A stretch of DNA of 64,000 bases, from positions 2,591,220 through 2,655,219 of the forward strand of contig NZ_AP018314.1 in the NCBI RefSeq assembly GCF_002368075.1, in the 5' to 3' direction. The DNA is from Sphaerospermopsis kisseleviana NIES-73. GTDB lineage: Bacteria > Cyanobacteriota > Cyanobacteriia > Cyanobacteriales > Nostocaceae. This document shows positions 42,148 to 53,650 of this stretch, in pieces (within the stretch, counting starts at the first letter, position 1; each line of letters starts with the position of its first letter). A program made the position numbers and the translations under genes. The notes beneath the pieces are model-generated. The model worked only from the letters and a program-made list of their open reading frames with translations. It did no database searches and was not told where the DNA came from.

Positions 42148-44634
42148 ATGGCACAACAGTTAAACCTTCTCTCCACGGGACAGGTAATTCCAACACCCCT
42201 GCACACCGAGATGCAACGGTCTTATCTAGAATATGCCATGAGTGTGATAGTTGGGCGAGCATTACCGGACGTGCGTGATGGCTTAAAGCCTGTGCATCGG
42301 CGGATTTTGTATGCCATGCACGAACTCGGTTTAACACCAGATAGACCTTATCGCAAATGCGCTCGCGTAGTTGGTGACGTATTAGGTAAATACCATCCCC
42401 ACGGGGATCAAGCTGTTTATGATGCTTTGGTCAGGTTAGTACAAGATTTTTCCAGCCGTTACCCCTTACTAGCCGGACATGGTAATTTTGGCAGTGTGGA
42501 TAATGACCCACCAGCAGCAATGCGTTATACAGAGACGCGCCTTGCACCAGTGAGTCATGAAGGAATGCTGGCAGAAATTGGCGAAGAAACTGTAGAATTT
42601 ATCGGAAATTTCGATAATTCACAACAAGAACCCACAGTATTACCTGCTCAGTTACCATTTCTCTTACTTAATGGCTGTGCTGGTATTGCTGTGGGAATGG
42701 CTACAAATATTCCACCCCATAATTTAGGGGAAATAGTCGATGGTTTAATAGCTTTAATTGATAATCCAGATTTAAAGGATGAGAAGTTATTTGAGCTAAT
42801 TCCTGGACCTGACTTTCCTACAGGTGGGGAAATTGTTGGTAACTCAGGCATTCGAGAAGCATACACTACCGGTAAAGGTGGGATCGTTCTCCGGGGTGTA
42901 GCTACCCTAGAAGAAGTTATGCCAACTAGGGGAAGTAAGCGCCGGACAGCGATTATCGTCACAGAATTACCGTATCAAGTGAATAAAGCCGGCTGGATTG
43001 AAAAAGTCGCTGATTTGGTCAATCAAGGTCGTTTACACGGCATTTCTGATTTGCGAGATGAGAGCGATCGTGAAGGAATGCGAGTAGTCATTGAACTCAA
43101 ACGCGATACCAACCCCCAGGATGTCCTCCAACATCTCTACCACCAAACAGCCCTACAAACTACCTTTGGCGCAATTCTTTTGGCTTTGGTGGATGGACAA
43201 CCCCGCCAGTTAAGCTTGCGGCAAATGTTACAGGAATTTCTCAATTTCCGAGAACATACCCTTAATCGTCGCTACAGTTATGAGTTAGGTAAAGCAGAAA
43301 ATCGTTTAAATATCGTCACTGGTTTATTAACAGCTTTATCTAACTTAGATGAAGTAATTGCTATTTTAAGGCAAGCTACCGATGGTAGTACAGCCAAAAT
43401 GACTCTTTGTAGCCAATTAGATTTGAGTGAAGTACAAGCGGATGCCATTTTAGCCATGCCATTACGCCGTCTCACCAGTTTAGAACAACAAAATTTACAG
43501 CAAGAATTTAGTGACCTCAACGCGCAAATTACCTCATTGCGGAGATTACTGGAAGACCGACGGGAATTACTGAAGTCTTTGAAAAAGGATTTGCGAACTC
43601 TCAAACGCAAATATGAAGATGCTAGAAGAACTAAAATTTCTTCCATCAGCGATATCCCAGTTAAACAAGAAAAGGGCAAAACAGAAACAGAGGAAAATTC
43701 CAAATCTGAACAACCCTCAGAAGAAGCTATTTTAGAATTTACTCAACGCGGTTATGTACGTCGTCTTTCTCCTCATGGGAAGAAGCCAAAAACTGAAAAC
43801 AGTTTGCATGAAAATGACTTCATTATTCAAACAGCGGTAACTGATACCAATCAAGATTTGCTCATCCTCAATACTGGGGGCAAAGTTTACCCTGTGAAGG
43901 TGGGAGATATTCCCGCCACAACTGGACGTTCTCCACGGGGAACACCATTAATTACCATGCTTACCAGTACGGCTCAAGCCAATGTAGAAGGTATTGTTAG
44001 CCGCTTTGTGCTGCCAGAAGATCCTGAAATTAATCAAATTGTACTGCTGACAAAACAAGGGCGCATTAAGCGTCTGGCTTTGGAGGAATTTGCTAATCTC
44101 AGTCGGCGCGGAATTACGATTTTAAAACTCAAAGATAATGATGAATTGTCTTTTACTGAGTTTACCACCACAGGTCAACATCTGATTTTAGCTAGTTCTG
44201 GCGGCCGCTTGTTGCGATTTGCCGTTAATGATGAACAGTTACCTCTTATGGGACGTGCGGCAATGGGTTTACAAGCTTTTCGCTTGGTAAAAAATCAGCA
44301 AATGGTCGGCTGTGCGAATGTTGGTAAAGATGATCAGTTATTGCTGGTTACTCAAGAAGGATACGCCAAGCGAATACCCGCCAGCAATTTAAGAGCAGCT
44401 AATCGTGGTGATTTAGGTCTACAAATCCTCAAGTTTCATAACAAAACTGATCATTTGGCGGGAATGGTACGTGCTATCTCTGGTACAGAGGTGGTAATAG
44501 TTACTAACAAGGAGCGAGTGGTCAGAATACCTGTGGACTCTGTGCCGATGCTAGATAGAGATGCTAAGGGTGAAAGTGTTTTACAAGTCAACCGAGATGA
44601 GGTAATTATCAGCGTTTTTGAGGTGCGATCATAA
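42148..44634 (+). CDS. gyrA: DNA gyrase / topoisomerase IV subunit A
   Basis: The DNA-cleaving subunit of a type IIA topoisomerase, 828 residues. The N-terminal winged-helix region has [20 protein letters not shown], the catalytic tyrosine is in [11 protein letters not shown], and [20 protein letters not shown] is the conserved tower-adjacent motif. A coiled-coil region (about residues 440-500) and a C-terminal beta-pinwheel follow. A charged insert ([18 protein letters not shown]) joins the two halves. The gyrase box of the pinwheel appears as [14 protein letters not shown], a weak match to QRRGGKG. Assignment as gyrase rather than a ParC-like subunit is therefore uncertain. gyrB is 3.2 kb away on the opposite strand. 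Confidence 0.85.
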   Translation: MAQQLNLLSTGQVIPTPLHTEMQRSYLEYAMSVIVGRALPDVRDGLKPVHRRILYAMHELGLTPDRPYRKCARVVGDVLGKYHPHGDQAVYDALVRLVQDFSSRYPLLAGHGNFGSVDNDPPAAMRYTETRLAPVSHEGMLAEIGEETVEFIGNFDNSQQEPTVLPAQLPFLLLNGCAGIAVGMATNIPPHNLGEIVDGLIALIDNPDLKDEKLFELIPGPDFPTGGEIVGNSGIREAYTTGKGGIVLRGVATLEEVMPTRGSKRRTAIIVTELPYQVNKAGWIEKVADLVNQGRLHGISDLRDESDREGMRVVIELKRDTNPQDVLQHLYHQTALQTTFGAILLALVDGQPRQLSLRQMLQEFLNFREHTLNRRYSYELGKAENRLNIVTGLLTALSNLDEVIAILRQATDGSTAKMTLCSQLDLSEVQADAILAMPLRRLTSLEQQNLQQEFSDLNAQITSLRRLLEDRRELLKSLKKDLRTLKRKYEDARRTKISSISDIPVKQEKGKTETEENSKSEQPSEEAILEFTQRGYVRRLSPHGKKPKTENSLHENDFIIQTAVTDTNQDLLILNTGGKVYPVKVGDIPATTGRSPRGTPLITMLTSTAQANVEGIVSRFVLPEDPEINQIVLLTKQGRIKRLALEEFANLSRRGITILKLKDNDELSFTEFTTTGQHLILASSGGRLLRFAVNDEQLPLMGRAAMGLQAFRLVKNQQMVGCANVGKDDQLLLVTQEGYAKRIPASNLRAANRGDLGLQILKFHNKTDHLAGMVRAISGTEVVIVTNKERVVRIPVDSVPMLDRDAKGESVLQVNRDEVIISVFEVRS

Positions 44635-44661
44635 ATTTAGAAGTTTAGCTTGGAAGTTCAG

Positions 44662-44682
44662 GGTGACAACATTCTTGTCACC
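44662..44682 (+). terminator. Hairpin after gyrA-type gene
   Basis: GGTGACAA and TTGTCACC with a 5-nt loop, 28 bp after the stop. The T-tail is weak. Confidence 0.45.
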
Positions 44683-44829
44683 TGTTGGCTAATCAATTTA
44701 TAAGATTTGTTAAATTATGTTCACAAATCTCTACACAAACATAAATCAATATTGCATTTCTGAAAAAAATTGTTATATTAGTTTACATAAGGCAATAAAG
44801 CTTAGTAAATATAGTTTGGAGTGCGAACC

Positions 44830-45009
44830 ATGACTAATGCAACAAAAACTATTACTTCTGTACCTGAAGATCGCAATGCTTGGCGTTGGGGCTTTACTCC
44901 CCAAGCTGAAATTTGGAATGGTCGCTTGGCAATGATTGGCTTTTTAGCAGCAACTTTAATTGAGTTGTTCTCTGGCCAAGGCTTCCTGCACTTCTGGGGT
45001 ATTCTGTAA
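44830..45009 (+). CDS. High-light-inducible one-helix protein (Hlip/SCP)
   Basis: A small thylakoid chlorophyll-binding protein, 59 residues, of the LHC superfamily. It contains the signature [20 protein letters not shown], with the Glu and Asn chlorophyll ligands and the Arg in the right places, plus the tail [14 protein letters not shown]. These proteins protect photosystem assembly under strong light or nutrient stress. Start: ATG 44830 ([10 protein letters not shown]); a GTG at 44821 would add three residues. It is monocistronic, with a good terminator. It sits between the gyrA-type gene and convergent sigA. Confidence 0.93.
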   Translation: MTNATKTITSVPEDRNAWRWGFTPQAEIWNGRLAMIGFLAATLIELFSGQGFLHFWGIL

Positions 45010-45038
45010 ATTTTGAAATGCAAATTTTTCTGTAAACT

Positions 45039-45075
45039 AAAAAACCTGGTAGTTAATTACAACCACCAGGTTTTT
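45039..45075 (+). terminator. Rho-independent terminator of the Hlip gene
   Basis: The stem AAAACCTGGTAGTT / AACCACCAGGTTTT (one G-T-type mismatch) has loop AATTAC and ends in a T-run. It lies 30 bp after the Hlip stop codon. Confidence 0.85.
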
Positions 45076-45079
45076 CAGT

Positions 45080-45208
45080 TTTTAGGAGTCAGAAGGCAGG
45101 AGTTCAAGGAGTCAGAAGTTCAAGGAGTCAGGAGAAAGATAAATATTTCCTGTTTCTTGTTTTCACAGTCACCAGTCACCAGTCACCAGTCCCCAGTCCC
45201 CAGTCCCC
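45080..45208. repeat. Heptamer repeats between Hlip and sigA
   Basis: AGGAGTC-type units (45083-45133) and CCAGTCA/CCCCAGT units (45168-45206), ending two bases before the sigA stop codon. Confidence 0.85.
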
Positions 45209-46378
45209 TTACCGAATATACTCCTTGAGGACGCTGTTACGATTGGGGTGACGTAACTTGCGGAGTGCTTTGGCCTCTATTTGGCGGATGCGTTCACGGG
45301 TAACGTTGAAAATCTGTCCGATTTCTTCCAAGGTTTTCATGCGACCATCATCTAAGCCGTAGCGTAATCTCAACACATCTCTTTCACGAGGACTGAGACT
45401 ATCGAGGACTTTTTCTAGGTCTTCACGGAGTAAGTTCTTAGAAACTTGATCTTCTGGTGTTTCGCCATCAGATTCAATAAAATCGCCTAAACGGGAATCT
45501 TCTTCTTTACCAATGGGTGTTTCTAATGAAATGGGCAACTGGGCTGACTTAGCAATAAACCGCAGTTTCTCAATAGTCATTTCCATGCGAGTCGCAATTT
45601 CTTCTTCCGTAGGTTTGCGACCCATTTCTTGAGATAATAGCTTGGTAGTTTTCTTGATCCGTGATATAGTTTCGTAGAGGTGAACTGGTAGACGAATAGT
45701 ACGAGATTGATCAGCGATCGCTCTTGTAATTGCTTGTCTAATCCACCATGTAGCGTAGGTAGAAAACTTATAACCTTTCTCATGGTCAAATTTTTCTGCT
45801 GCCCGAATCAAACCCAGGCTACCTTCTTGAATTAAGTCTTGGAAGGATAAGCCACGATTCATATATTTTTTAGCAATAGAAACCACAAGCCGCAGATTCG
45901 ATTGCACCATTTTATCTTTCGCCCGACGGCCTACGTGCAGACGATAACGGAAAGTTGGTAATGGCAGTTGTACCGCTTCTGCCCATTCCTTAAATTCGGG
46001 TTCTCGTTCTAACTGTTCGTACAGATGATCCCTTACTCTTTCTAATTCCAGTAAATCAGCGATTTTCCGCGCCAGTTCAATTTCTTCGTCTGCGCGTAAT
46101 AAACGAATCCGACCGATTTCTTGCAGGTAAAGGCGAATCGAGTCTTCGGTAAAGTGTTTTTTCTTGCTTTGTGTCCGACGACGCGATTTAGCGGCTTTTC
46201 CAGACTTTGCGTCGTCCTCATCAGTCTGAGGCTCTAAAAAATCATCAATATCGCCGTCATCAACTAGCAGTAAGTCCTCTTCATCCTCGATTAATAAGAG
46301 TTCTTCTTCGATATCAGGCGTATTTATTTCTAGGTCAGGCCGATAATCAATATCGAGTACGTTGTTAGCCTGGTTCAT
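45209..46378 (-). CDS. sigA: Principal sigma factor SigA (RpoD)
   Basis: The housekeeping group 1 sigma-70 factor, 389 residues, typical size for cyanobacteria. It has an acidic N-terminus (region 1.1-like, rich in Glu/Asp), region 1.2 ([20 protein letters not shown]), region 2 ([57 protein letters not shown]), region 3, and region 4 ([30 protein letters not shown]). It is transcribed from a 1.46-kb upstream spacer after gyrB. A long complex leader is known for this gene in Anabaena-type strains. It converges with the Hlip gene. Confidence 0.96.
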   Translation of the reverse strand: MNQANNVLDIDYRPDLEINTPDIEEELLLIEDEEDLLLVDDGDIDDFLEPQTDEDDAKSGKAAKSRRRTQSKKKHFTEDSIRLYLQEIGRIRLLRADEEIELARKIADLLELERVRDHLYEQLEREPEFKEWAEAVQLPLPTFRYRLHVGRRAKDKMVQSNLRLVVSIAKKYMNRGLSFQDLIQEGSLGLIRAAEKFDHEKGYKFSTYATWWIRQAITRAIADQSRTIRLPVHLYETISRIKKTTKLLSQEMGRKPTEEEIATRMEMTIEKLRFIAKSAQLPISLETPIGKEEDSRLGDFIESDGETPEDQVSKNLLREDLEKVLDSLSPRERDVLRLRYGLDDGRMKTLEEIGQIFNVTRERIRQIEAKALRKLRHPNRNSVLKEYIR

Positions 46379-47838
46379 GCCGCGTTCCTCATGCTCCTTG
46401 CAGAATCAATTACTCAAAATGTGGTTACTGCTCTTGTGATCGAGCTTTTTTTCACCGAAATATAGGCTTTTGGCTAATTTGCCTATGATCTTTCCCATTT
46501 CCTCTCAATGGAGGCGCAGTTGTTTACTTTAATGGCAAAAAATCACTTTTATGTGAGTTGCTCTGAAAAAGTAAAACTAATCGCTGTTGCCGTTATACAG
46601 AACTTCTGATTCACTGGTCTATAACCAGATACACCTTAATCAAGAAATTAACCACTTCAGACATAATGGATATGACTGCGGGCAGATTTACCTGTTAAGA
46701 CTGTTCTGATTGTAGCCTGTTTCACAGAAATTGTAATCTTTTTGTGTGTTAATAACGAACTCATTTACCAAGATGAAGCCACTTTTATCAAAAAGACATT
46801 AAAAACGGTAGTCACACCATTAAATCTTGTTGGAAACTTTTTGAATTTGCAGTGGCATTCTCATTAGATTAAAAGGTAGGCGCACTTGCTATGGGGAGAT
46901 TTTCAACCCCAAGTAAAACAATAGTTTTCTGAGTTTCCTGGCAACAGCACATTGGAGGTTCACTCAAGTTAGCAGTTATTGATGCACCCCCATGTTTACC
47001 ATTCCTTCATAAATTACTTATTTGAGATAGCAAAACTAGGCTAACCGCTGAGTATATAGGGCAATAGTGTAACAGTGGTGGTGCTTGTTTCCAGACACCA
47101 AGCCTTGTATATGCTATGTTCATAACCTGAACTAAGGAGTTAAGGTTTTGGGAGAATAAGCCGATTGACAGATGAATTTAGAGTTTTCTCTTTTCGGCCT
47201 TATTAACACATTAGCGCAATGTGAAGATTTCAACCCTATGCAGCTTGACAAACTGTTCCTATTGTATACAAAGATATTTTAATCAGTCGAGAAATAATTT
47301 TTCATTGGATATGCTAAACAATTTACCTACTTATGAAAAAAGTGCATAGGATACATAATACAAATCGCCAGCTTTCAGCTATCAGTAAGTGGCGACGCTA
47401 TGCTGCCTTCGGAGCTTTCGCTGTCTTCGATACGCTAAAAGCAAATCTATATTCTTTACCATAGCGGTATATGACAATATTGGCAAATATATTGTTAGTA
47501 GTTTCATCGGTCAAAGGTATATATTAGCACCTTAGTATTTTAAATGACTGCTATTTTTATTTGCCAAGCAGGGTATTTTTACTTGTTTTATAAGTATTTT
47601 ATAAGTATACTACATTTATTTTCCAAAACTTGCTTCATTATAAGAAAATCGAGTGAGCCAAAACCAAGCCCGATAAAGTATCGGAACTTGGTGGAGATAC
47701 TTGATCGTACTTGATGCGGTGGATGTAGGCGAACGGCTTGTTAAATACTAGTATTTTAACACAGCTATTAGTAATTAATCTCACCCATACATCCATTGGA
47801 TGTAGGGCGAGTTCTATAACTAGATTCAAGATAACAAA
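46379..47838. other. 1.46-kb leader region of sigA
   Basis: The longest non-coding stretch in the window. No open frame of credible composition, tRNA or known riboswitch was seen. It contains a palindromic-repeat fragment (47389-47438, GGCGACGCTATGCTGCCTTC and GCTTTCGCTGTCTTCGATAC). It also holds a degraded coding scrap (47655-47714). The 500 bp next to sigA are unique and likely contain several sigA promoters; this is inferred from the known multi-promoter control of sigA. Confidence 0.55.
47655..47714 (+). pseudogene. Short coding relic, possibly HicA-like
   Basis: The frame reads EPKPSPIKYRNLVEILDRT then stop. It vaguely resembles the start of small HicA-type toxins (PSPIKYRDLVKIL pattern). 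No start codon or continuation was found. Weak call. Confidence 0.2.
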
Positions 47839-49842
<2,004 letters not shown>

Positions 49843-49907
49843 TTATAACACAAAAGCCTTAATGCCGTCTCTAGAGCAATTTAATAGCAAATTTATATAG
49901 GGGGTGG

Positions 49908-49985
49908 AATAGGCTGGGGACTGGGGACTAGTGATTGGGGACTGATGAAGATTAATATAACCCAATGACTAATAACTAATTACTA
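49908..49985. repeat. GGGGACT/GACTAAT repeats before miaA
   Basis: GGGGACT units (49914-49943) and AATGACTAATAACTAATTAC (49964-49983) run right up to the miaA start codon, which is embedded in the last ATGACTAA unit. Confidence 0.8.
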
Positions 49986-50885
49986 ATGACTAAATTAATT
50001 GTGATTTGTGGTGCGACAGCGACAGGAAAATCTGGATTAGCGTTAAGTTTAGCAGAAAGATTAGGTTCTGTCATTCTCAGTGCTGACTCCCGTCAAGTAT
50101 ACCGCGAGTTTGATATTGGAACCGCTAAACCAACGCGGAAAGAACAGAAATTAATCCCCCATTATTTGATTGATATCTGTGAACCGACTGAAACAATGAC
50201 AGTAGCAGATTATCAGGAACAAACACAACAGTTAATAGATAATTTGGGAGTTTCTCCATTATTGTTGGTAGGTGGGACAGGTTTATATATACGTGCTATA
50301 GTGCAGGGAATGAAAATTCCCAGAGTTTCACCACAACCAGAATTGCGATCGCAACTAGAATCATTAGGTCAACATCAACTTTACCAGATGTTAAAACAAG
50401 TTGATCCTATAGCAGTGCAAAAAATTCATGCTAACGATTTAGTGCGGACATTAAGAGCATTAGAAGTATATTATGTCACGGGTTGTCCCATGTCTGAACA
50501 ACAGGGAGAAAACCCCCCAAATTATCCAATTTTACAAATTTATTTAGATTGTGAACCAGAAATTTTAGATGTGAGGATTCGCCAACGTACTGAACAAATG
50601 ATAGCAGATGGTTTAGTGGCAGAAGTTAAAGATTTATGTCAAAAATATGGTGTTGATTTGCCATTATTGAATACTTTAGGTTATCAAGAAATCAAACAAT
50701 ATTTAGCAGGAGAAATTAATTTAGAGGAAGCAACAGATTTAATAGCTTTGCACACACGACAATTTGCCAAACGTCAACGCACTTGGTTTAGACAAACTTC
50801 TAATTTGGAATATTTTAATGTTGCGGATTCTGATTTATTAGAAAAAGTTTGGCAGAGAGTAAATGAATTTATAGATGAATCATAA
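49986..50885 (+). CDS. miaA: tRNA dimethylallyltransferase
   Basis: Adds a dimethylallyl group to A37 of tRNAs that read UNN codons. The P-loop is VICGATATGKSGLALSLAER. SADSRQVYREFDIGTAKPT holds the prenyl-acceptor contacts, LLVGGTGLYIRAIVQG is the next conserved block and TRQFAKRQRTWFR is near the C-terminus. Length (299) is normal. The start codon lies within a short repeat (ATGACTAA), with no ribosome site visible. Translation may depend on unstructured leader, or the repeat has replaced the original leader. A membrane protein gene follows after 18 bp. Confidence 0.95.
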   Translation: MTKLIVICGATATGKSGLALSLAERLGSVILSADSRQVYREFDIGTAKPTRKEQKLIPHYLIDICEPTETMTVADYQEQTQQLIDNLGVSPLLLVGGTGLYIRAIVQGMKIPRVSPQPELRSQLESLGQHQLYQMLKQVDPIAVQKIHANDLVRTLRALEVYYVTGCPMSEQQGENPPNYPILQIYLDCEPEILDVRIRQRTEQMIADGLVAEVKDLCQKYGVDLPLLNTLGYQEIKQYLAGEINLEEATDLIALHTRQFAKRQRTWFRQTSNLEYFNVADSDLLEKVWQRVNEFIDES

Positions 50886-50903
50886 TTATCAGGAATTAAT
50901 GGT

Positions 50904-51632
50904 ATGGATATATCTGAAAAAATCATGTTTTTGATAGGGGGATTATTCTTTGTATTGATAGGTATTTGTTTACTGACTTTATCATTAGAGGATTTGAAAT
51001 TATTTGTAAACTCTAAACAAAAGAGAATAGGAAGTATCAATCCTGGAGAAAAAGTATTTATCAGTGGTTACGTAGATGATCATCCAAAATTATATAGTCC
51101 AGTCACTCAAAAAAAATGTGCAGCGTGGGAAGTTTGTGTTTATAGCGATAATGGTAAAAATAAAAATATATTACTATATTCATCTTCTAATGAAAACATA
51201 ACAATTACAGATGAAATTGATAGTATAAGTGTAAATATTGTTCTAAATACCCCATTTAATATAATTGAAAATATCCCGGTTAAATCAGTGTTACAAATCT
51301 CCCAAAAACATACTTTTAGAGATCATCAAAATACATTCTCTAAATTTAGATATCAGCGAAGTTATGATTTTTTAGAAGAATATAATTTTAAAAAAGTAAA
51401 TTTGATAGGTTTAGGTCGTCAACTAACAATAGAGGAAAAAAAACTGCTTGCTGGAGATAAAATATTTGCTTTGGGGGAAGTCATCGTAGATGGAAATCAG
51501 AAAGTATTAAAAGCTAAGTTAGCATCAGATAGTTTGTTTTCACAAATATCTATGATAATCTTCTTGTTAGGCATGGGTTTAATATTGTTGATTGTGGGTT
51601 TGGGAATGTGTCAACAGGTTTTTCTTTATTAG
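50904..51632 (+). CDS. Two-helix membrane protein with GIDE/MUL1-like layout
   Basis: A 242-residue protein with an N-terminal membrane helix (MFLIGGLFFVLIGICLLTL) and a C-terminal helix (IIFLLGMGLILLIVGLGM). A soluble domain of about 170 residues lies between them. The domain begins GEKVFISGYVDDHPKLYSPV and includes KKCAAWEVCVYSD and LAGDKIFALGEVIV. This two-helix arrangement with a G-x-V...SP...C...Y pattern resembles the GIDE domain of mitochondrial/plastid E3 ligases (MUL1, SP1) and their bacterial relatives, which lack the RING finger. Function in bacteria is unknown. It is co-directional with miaA (18 bp gap) but more AT-rich. Confidence 0.7.
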   Translation: MDISEKIMFLIGGLFFVLIGICLLTLSLEDLKLFVNSKQKRIGSINPGEKVFISGYVDDHPKLYSPVTQKKCAAWEVCVYSDNGKNKNILLYSSSNENITITDEIDSISVNIVLNTPFNIIENIPVKSVLQISQKHTFRDHQNTFSKFRYQRSYDFLEEYNFKKVNLIGLGRQLTIEEKKLLAGDKIFALGEVIVDGNQKVLKAKLASDSLFSQISMIIFLLGMGLILLIVGLGMCQQVFLY

Positions 51633-51675
51633 GTTTATGGAAACATTACTCCAGTTTTTATTCTGGATAGTAACA

Positions 51676-51722
51676 ATATTGAAATCCTTAAATCCTCAAC
51701 ATCCTGATTCTGACAAAAATCC
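51676..51722 (+). repeat. ATCCT-rich dispersed repeat copy
   Basis: TGAAATCCTTAAATCCTCAA followed by CATCCTGATTCTGACAAAAA. Sixth copy of the family seen at 1263-1682 and 36238-36285. Confidence 0.8.
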
Positions 51723-51736
51723 TAAAAAACCGAAAT

Positions 51737-52138
51737 TCAAATAAACAAACTAGGAGAAACCTTAAAATATTCTCCCAAAGCTTTAGCTTGTGCTTTACTA
51801 ATGGAACGTTTACCATTAACCATTTCCGAAACCACACCACTACTAGAACCGAGAATACGCACTAAGTCAGCTTGACGAAGGCCACTAGATTCCATGATGT
51901 GTTGTAAAATTTCATGAGGTGTAGATTTATCCATTGGATAATTTTCTTCCTCATAATCTTCAATTAATTTCACAAGCAATTTATCTAATTTTTGCTCTTC
52001 TGGAGTCAGATTTTTCTTAAAAGTTAGAAATTCAGCAACTTTTAAAAGACGTTCATACTCTTCCTCAGTTTCAATTACTTGAGGAGCGACCTCTGCTAGT
52101 AATTGACTATAGGTTTTATTATCAAAAGTAATCATCAT
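51737..52138 (-). CDS. higA: HigA-type antitoxin with Xre HTH domain
   Basis: A 133-residue antitoxin. The N-terminal 70 residues are a helical, acidic toxin-binding part (EEEYERLLKVAEFLTFKKNL). The C-terminal 60 residues are an Xre-type helix-turn-helix (GLRQADLVRILGSSSGVVSE, MVNGKRSISKAQAKALGEYF). It overlaps the toxin gene upstream by 17 bp. The toxin-first order is characteristic of higBA pairs. The antitoxin would bind HigB and repress the shared promoter upstream of 52421 (family knowledge). Confidence 0.88.
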   Translation of the reverse strand: MMITFDNKTYSQLLAEVAPQVIETEEEYERLLKVAEFLTFKKNLTPEEQKLDKLLVKLIEDYEEENYPMDKSTPHEILQHIMESSGLRQADLVRILGSSSGVVSEMVNGKRSISKAQAKALGEYFKVSPSLFI

Positions 52139-52421
52139 TTTTCCATTTCTCTTTACTATATTCAGCGTGAGTTAGCAAGTATTTGTAGAAAACCTTTTGT
52201 GTTGCATAATTAATCCCGACAATTAAACGGTAATCATTACCTTTGATATTGAAAACAGTGAAATTACCAACTGCTTCAGCATCACGGTAAATTTTACGCA
52301 CATCCTCTAAATTTTGCCATTCTGCTTTTTTAACAGTTGCATACCATCTATCAATTTGTTTTTTGATATCTGGATATTTTGCTGAATCTTTACGGAGCTT
52401 GAGAATTGAAATAAGGTTCAT
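52122..52421 (-). CDS. higB: HigB-type mRNA interferase toxin
   Basis: A 99-residue RelE-fold endoribonuclease of the HigB family that cleaves translated mRNA. The conserved block is FNIKGNDYRLIVGINYATQK, followed by VFYKYLLTHAEYSKEKWKND, with the catalytic-region His and Lys visible. The N-terminal helix includes YPDIKKQIDRWYATVKKAEW and a VRKIYRDAEAVG segment. It is intact, unlike the toxin-like gene at 7053. It is first in the operon, with HigA overlapping its end by 17 bp. Confidence 0.88.
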   Translation of the reverse strand: MNLISILKLRKDSAKYPDIKKQIDRWYATVKKAEWQNLEDVRKIYRDAEAVGNFTVFNIKGNDYRLIVGINYATQKVFYKYLLTHAEYSKEKWKNDDYF

Positions 52422-52781
52422 GTAAAAAGCCTCTTGTTTTATACTTTATATCAGTCATAGATATGCCTCTTCGTTTTGTTTGAGTTTGAAAGATTATGGA
52501 TGGATATGGGTGGTTATAAGTGGATTTGAAAATGTTGAGTGGCAATACGGTTCTTTTCTTTCAACCAAAAATGGAAATTTTTGGAATGATAATGAAATAT
52601 TGATTCTCGCTTTCTTTTATTTGAAAGGAATTTCAATTATCAATTTTATTGAAGCCGTTGTATATATACTCTCATTTTGAGAGAAACCTGTCAAGAGTCA
52701 ATCAGGACTCATGAAAAATCCCTCAAAAACCCTCTTCCCTTCGCTTCCTCAGCGCCTCTGCGGTTCATTCCTCCAAAACCC

Positions 52782-52810
52782 TTGACACCCAACGACAATC
52801 AAGGTATAAT
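52782..52810 (+). promoter_or_regulatory. Consensus sigma-70 promoter TTGACA-N17-TATAAT
   Basis: TTGACA at 52782-52787 and TATAAT at 52805-52810 with the optimal 17-bp spacing. Transcription should begin near 52817, a few bases before the riboswitch. It is the best promoter match in the window. Confidence 0.85.
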
Positions 52811-52821
52811 ACACATCAAAT

Positions 52822-52970
52822 AGAAGGGGAGTAGCTGCTGGCAAAAGCCAGTGCATCTGAATCAACATACTGGTGATGAGCCTGGTTCAGATGGCGAATA
52901 AAAAAGTATTTGAAAGCGAGACCTTCACTGAGTTCACACAAAAACAGTGTGTGAGCTTCAGTGAGGTCAT
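52822..52970 (+). ncRNA. yybP-ykoY manganese riboswitch
   Basis: The Mn2+-sensing aptamer class. The conserved block AAGGGGAGTAGCTGCTGGC (52824-52842) is followed by a GCCAG arm. Next is GATGAGCCTGGTTCAGATGG (52874-52893), whose CTGGTTCAGAT pairs with ATCTGAATCAACATACTGG just before it. GCGAGACCTTCACTGAG (52917-52933) then pairs with CTTCAGTGAGGTC (52956-52968). It lies between a consensus promoter and the GTG start of an UPF0016 Mn exporter, the expected context. High Mn should turn expression on (family knowledge). Confidence 0.9.
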
Positions 52971-53026
52971 AAAAACTCTCATTAGAAGCTCCACACAGGT
53001 AAAAAATCCTACAGGAGCAACAGAGA

Positions 53027-53650
53027 GTGTTAACAGCCTTCACCGCAGGTTTATTATTAATTACCATATCCGAACTAGGTGATAAAACCTTTTTTATCGC
53101 CGTCATTCTCTCTATGCAGCACTCCAGAAAAATAGTGTTTGCAGGGGTAACAGCAGCCTTAGCAGCAATGACAGTATTATCAGTGATATTTGGGCAAATA
53201 CTGTCAGTATTAACACAAGGTTCAAAAATATATGTACACTATGCAGAAATAGTATTATTTATCGCTTTTGGCTTAAAACTGCTTTACGATGCTTGGAAAA
53301 TGCCAGCTAAAGCCGATGAAGAAGTGATGGACGAGGCAAAAGAAGCAGTAGAAAAGGCGGAGTTAGACAGTAAGCAGAAAAGTACCTGGTCAATATTACT
53401 GAAATCCTTTGTATTAACATTTATAGCCGAATGGGGCGATCGCACACAAATAGCCACCATAGCCTTAGCAGCGAGTAACAACGCCATAGGTGTCACAGCA
53501 GGAGCAATATTGGGACATTCAATTTGTGCAGCGATCGCCGTCATTGGTGGTAAATTAATTGCAGGTAGAATTTCCGAAAAACAAATAACCCTCCTGGGAG
53601 GCATTTTATTTATTATCTTCGGTATCGTCGCCGCCATAGAAGGAAACTAG
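53027..53650 (+). CDS. mnx: UPF0016/GDT1 family manganese exporter
   Basis: A 207-residue membrane protein of the TMEM165/Gdt1/UPF0016 family, which exports Mn2+ (and in some members Ca2+); Synechocystis Mnx is the model. Two copies of the hallmark E-x-G-D-K/R-T motif are present, ISELGDKTFFIAVIL and IAEWGDRTQIATIAL, each in a three-helix bundle. A charged loop (KADEEVMDEAKEAVEKAELD) lies between the halves. Start: GTG 53027 with AGGAG at 53013-53017. The manganese riboswitch in the leader strongly supports a role in Mn homeostasis, important for photosystem II. The symbol follows the Synechocystis name. Confidence 0.92.
   Translation: MLTAFTAGLLLITISELGDKTFFIAVILSMQHSRKIVFAGVTAALAAMTVLSVIFGQILSVLTQGSKIYVHYAEIVLFIAFGLKLLYDAWKMPAKADEEVMDEAKEAVEKAELDSKQKSTWSILLKSFVLTFIAEWGDRTQIATIALAASNNAIGVTAGAILGHSICAAIAVIGGKLIAGRISEKQITLLGGILFIIFGIVAAIEGN

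Larger units (their letters stand above)
52422..53026. other. Spacer between higBA and the Mn exporter
   Basis: Divergent region. The first 260 bp contain no credible gene; a short frame at 52480-52680 is not supported. A dispersed-repeat fragment (AGCGCCTCTGCGGTTC, 52751-52766) precedes a consensus promoter (52782-52810) and a riboswitch (52822-52970). Confidence 0.7.

Noticed and set aside
46379..47838. tRNA, tmRNA or other stable RNA in the long sigA leader
   Set aside because: I looked for T-loop (GGTTCRA) and acceptor-stem pairs and for known RNA cores and found none. A new RNA cannot be excluded by eye.
52480..52680. 66-codon frame between higB and the Mn promoter
   Set aside because: It starts at TTG without ribosome site and shows no family features. 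Could be a decayed fragment but is not supported.
52873..53082. Open frame across the riboswitch into the Mn exporter
   Set aside because: The DNA is explained by the structured aptamer and overlaps the exporter in another frame.
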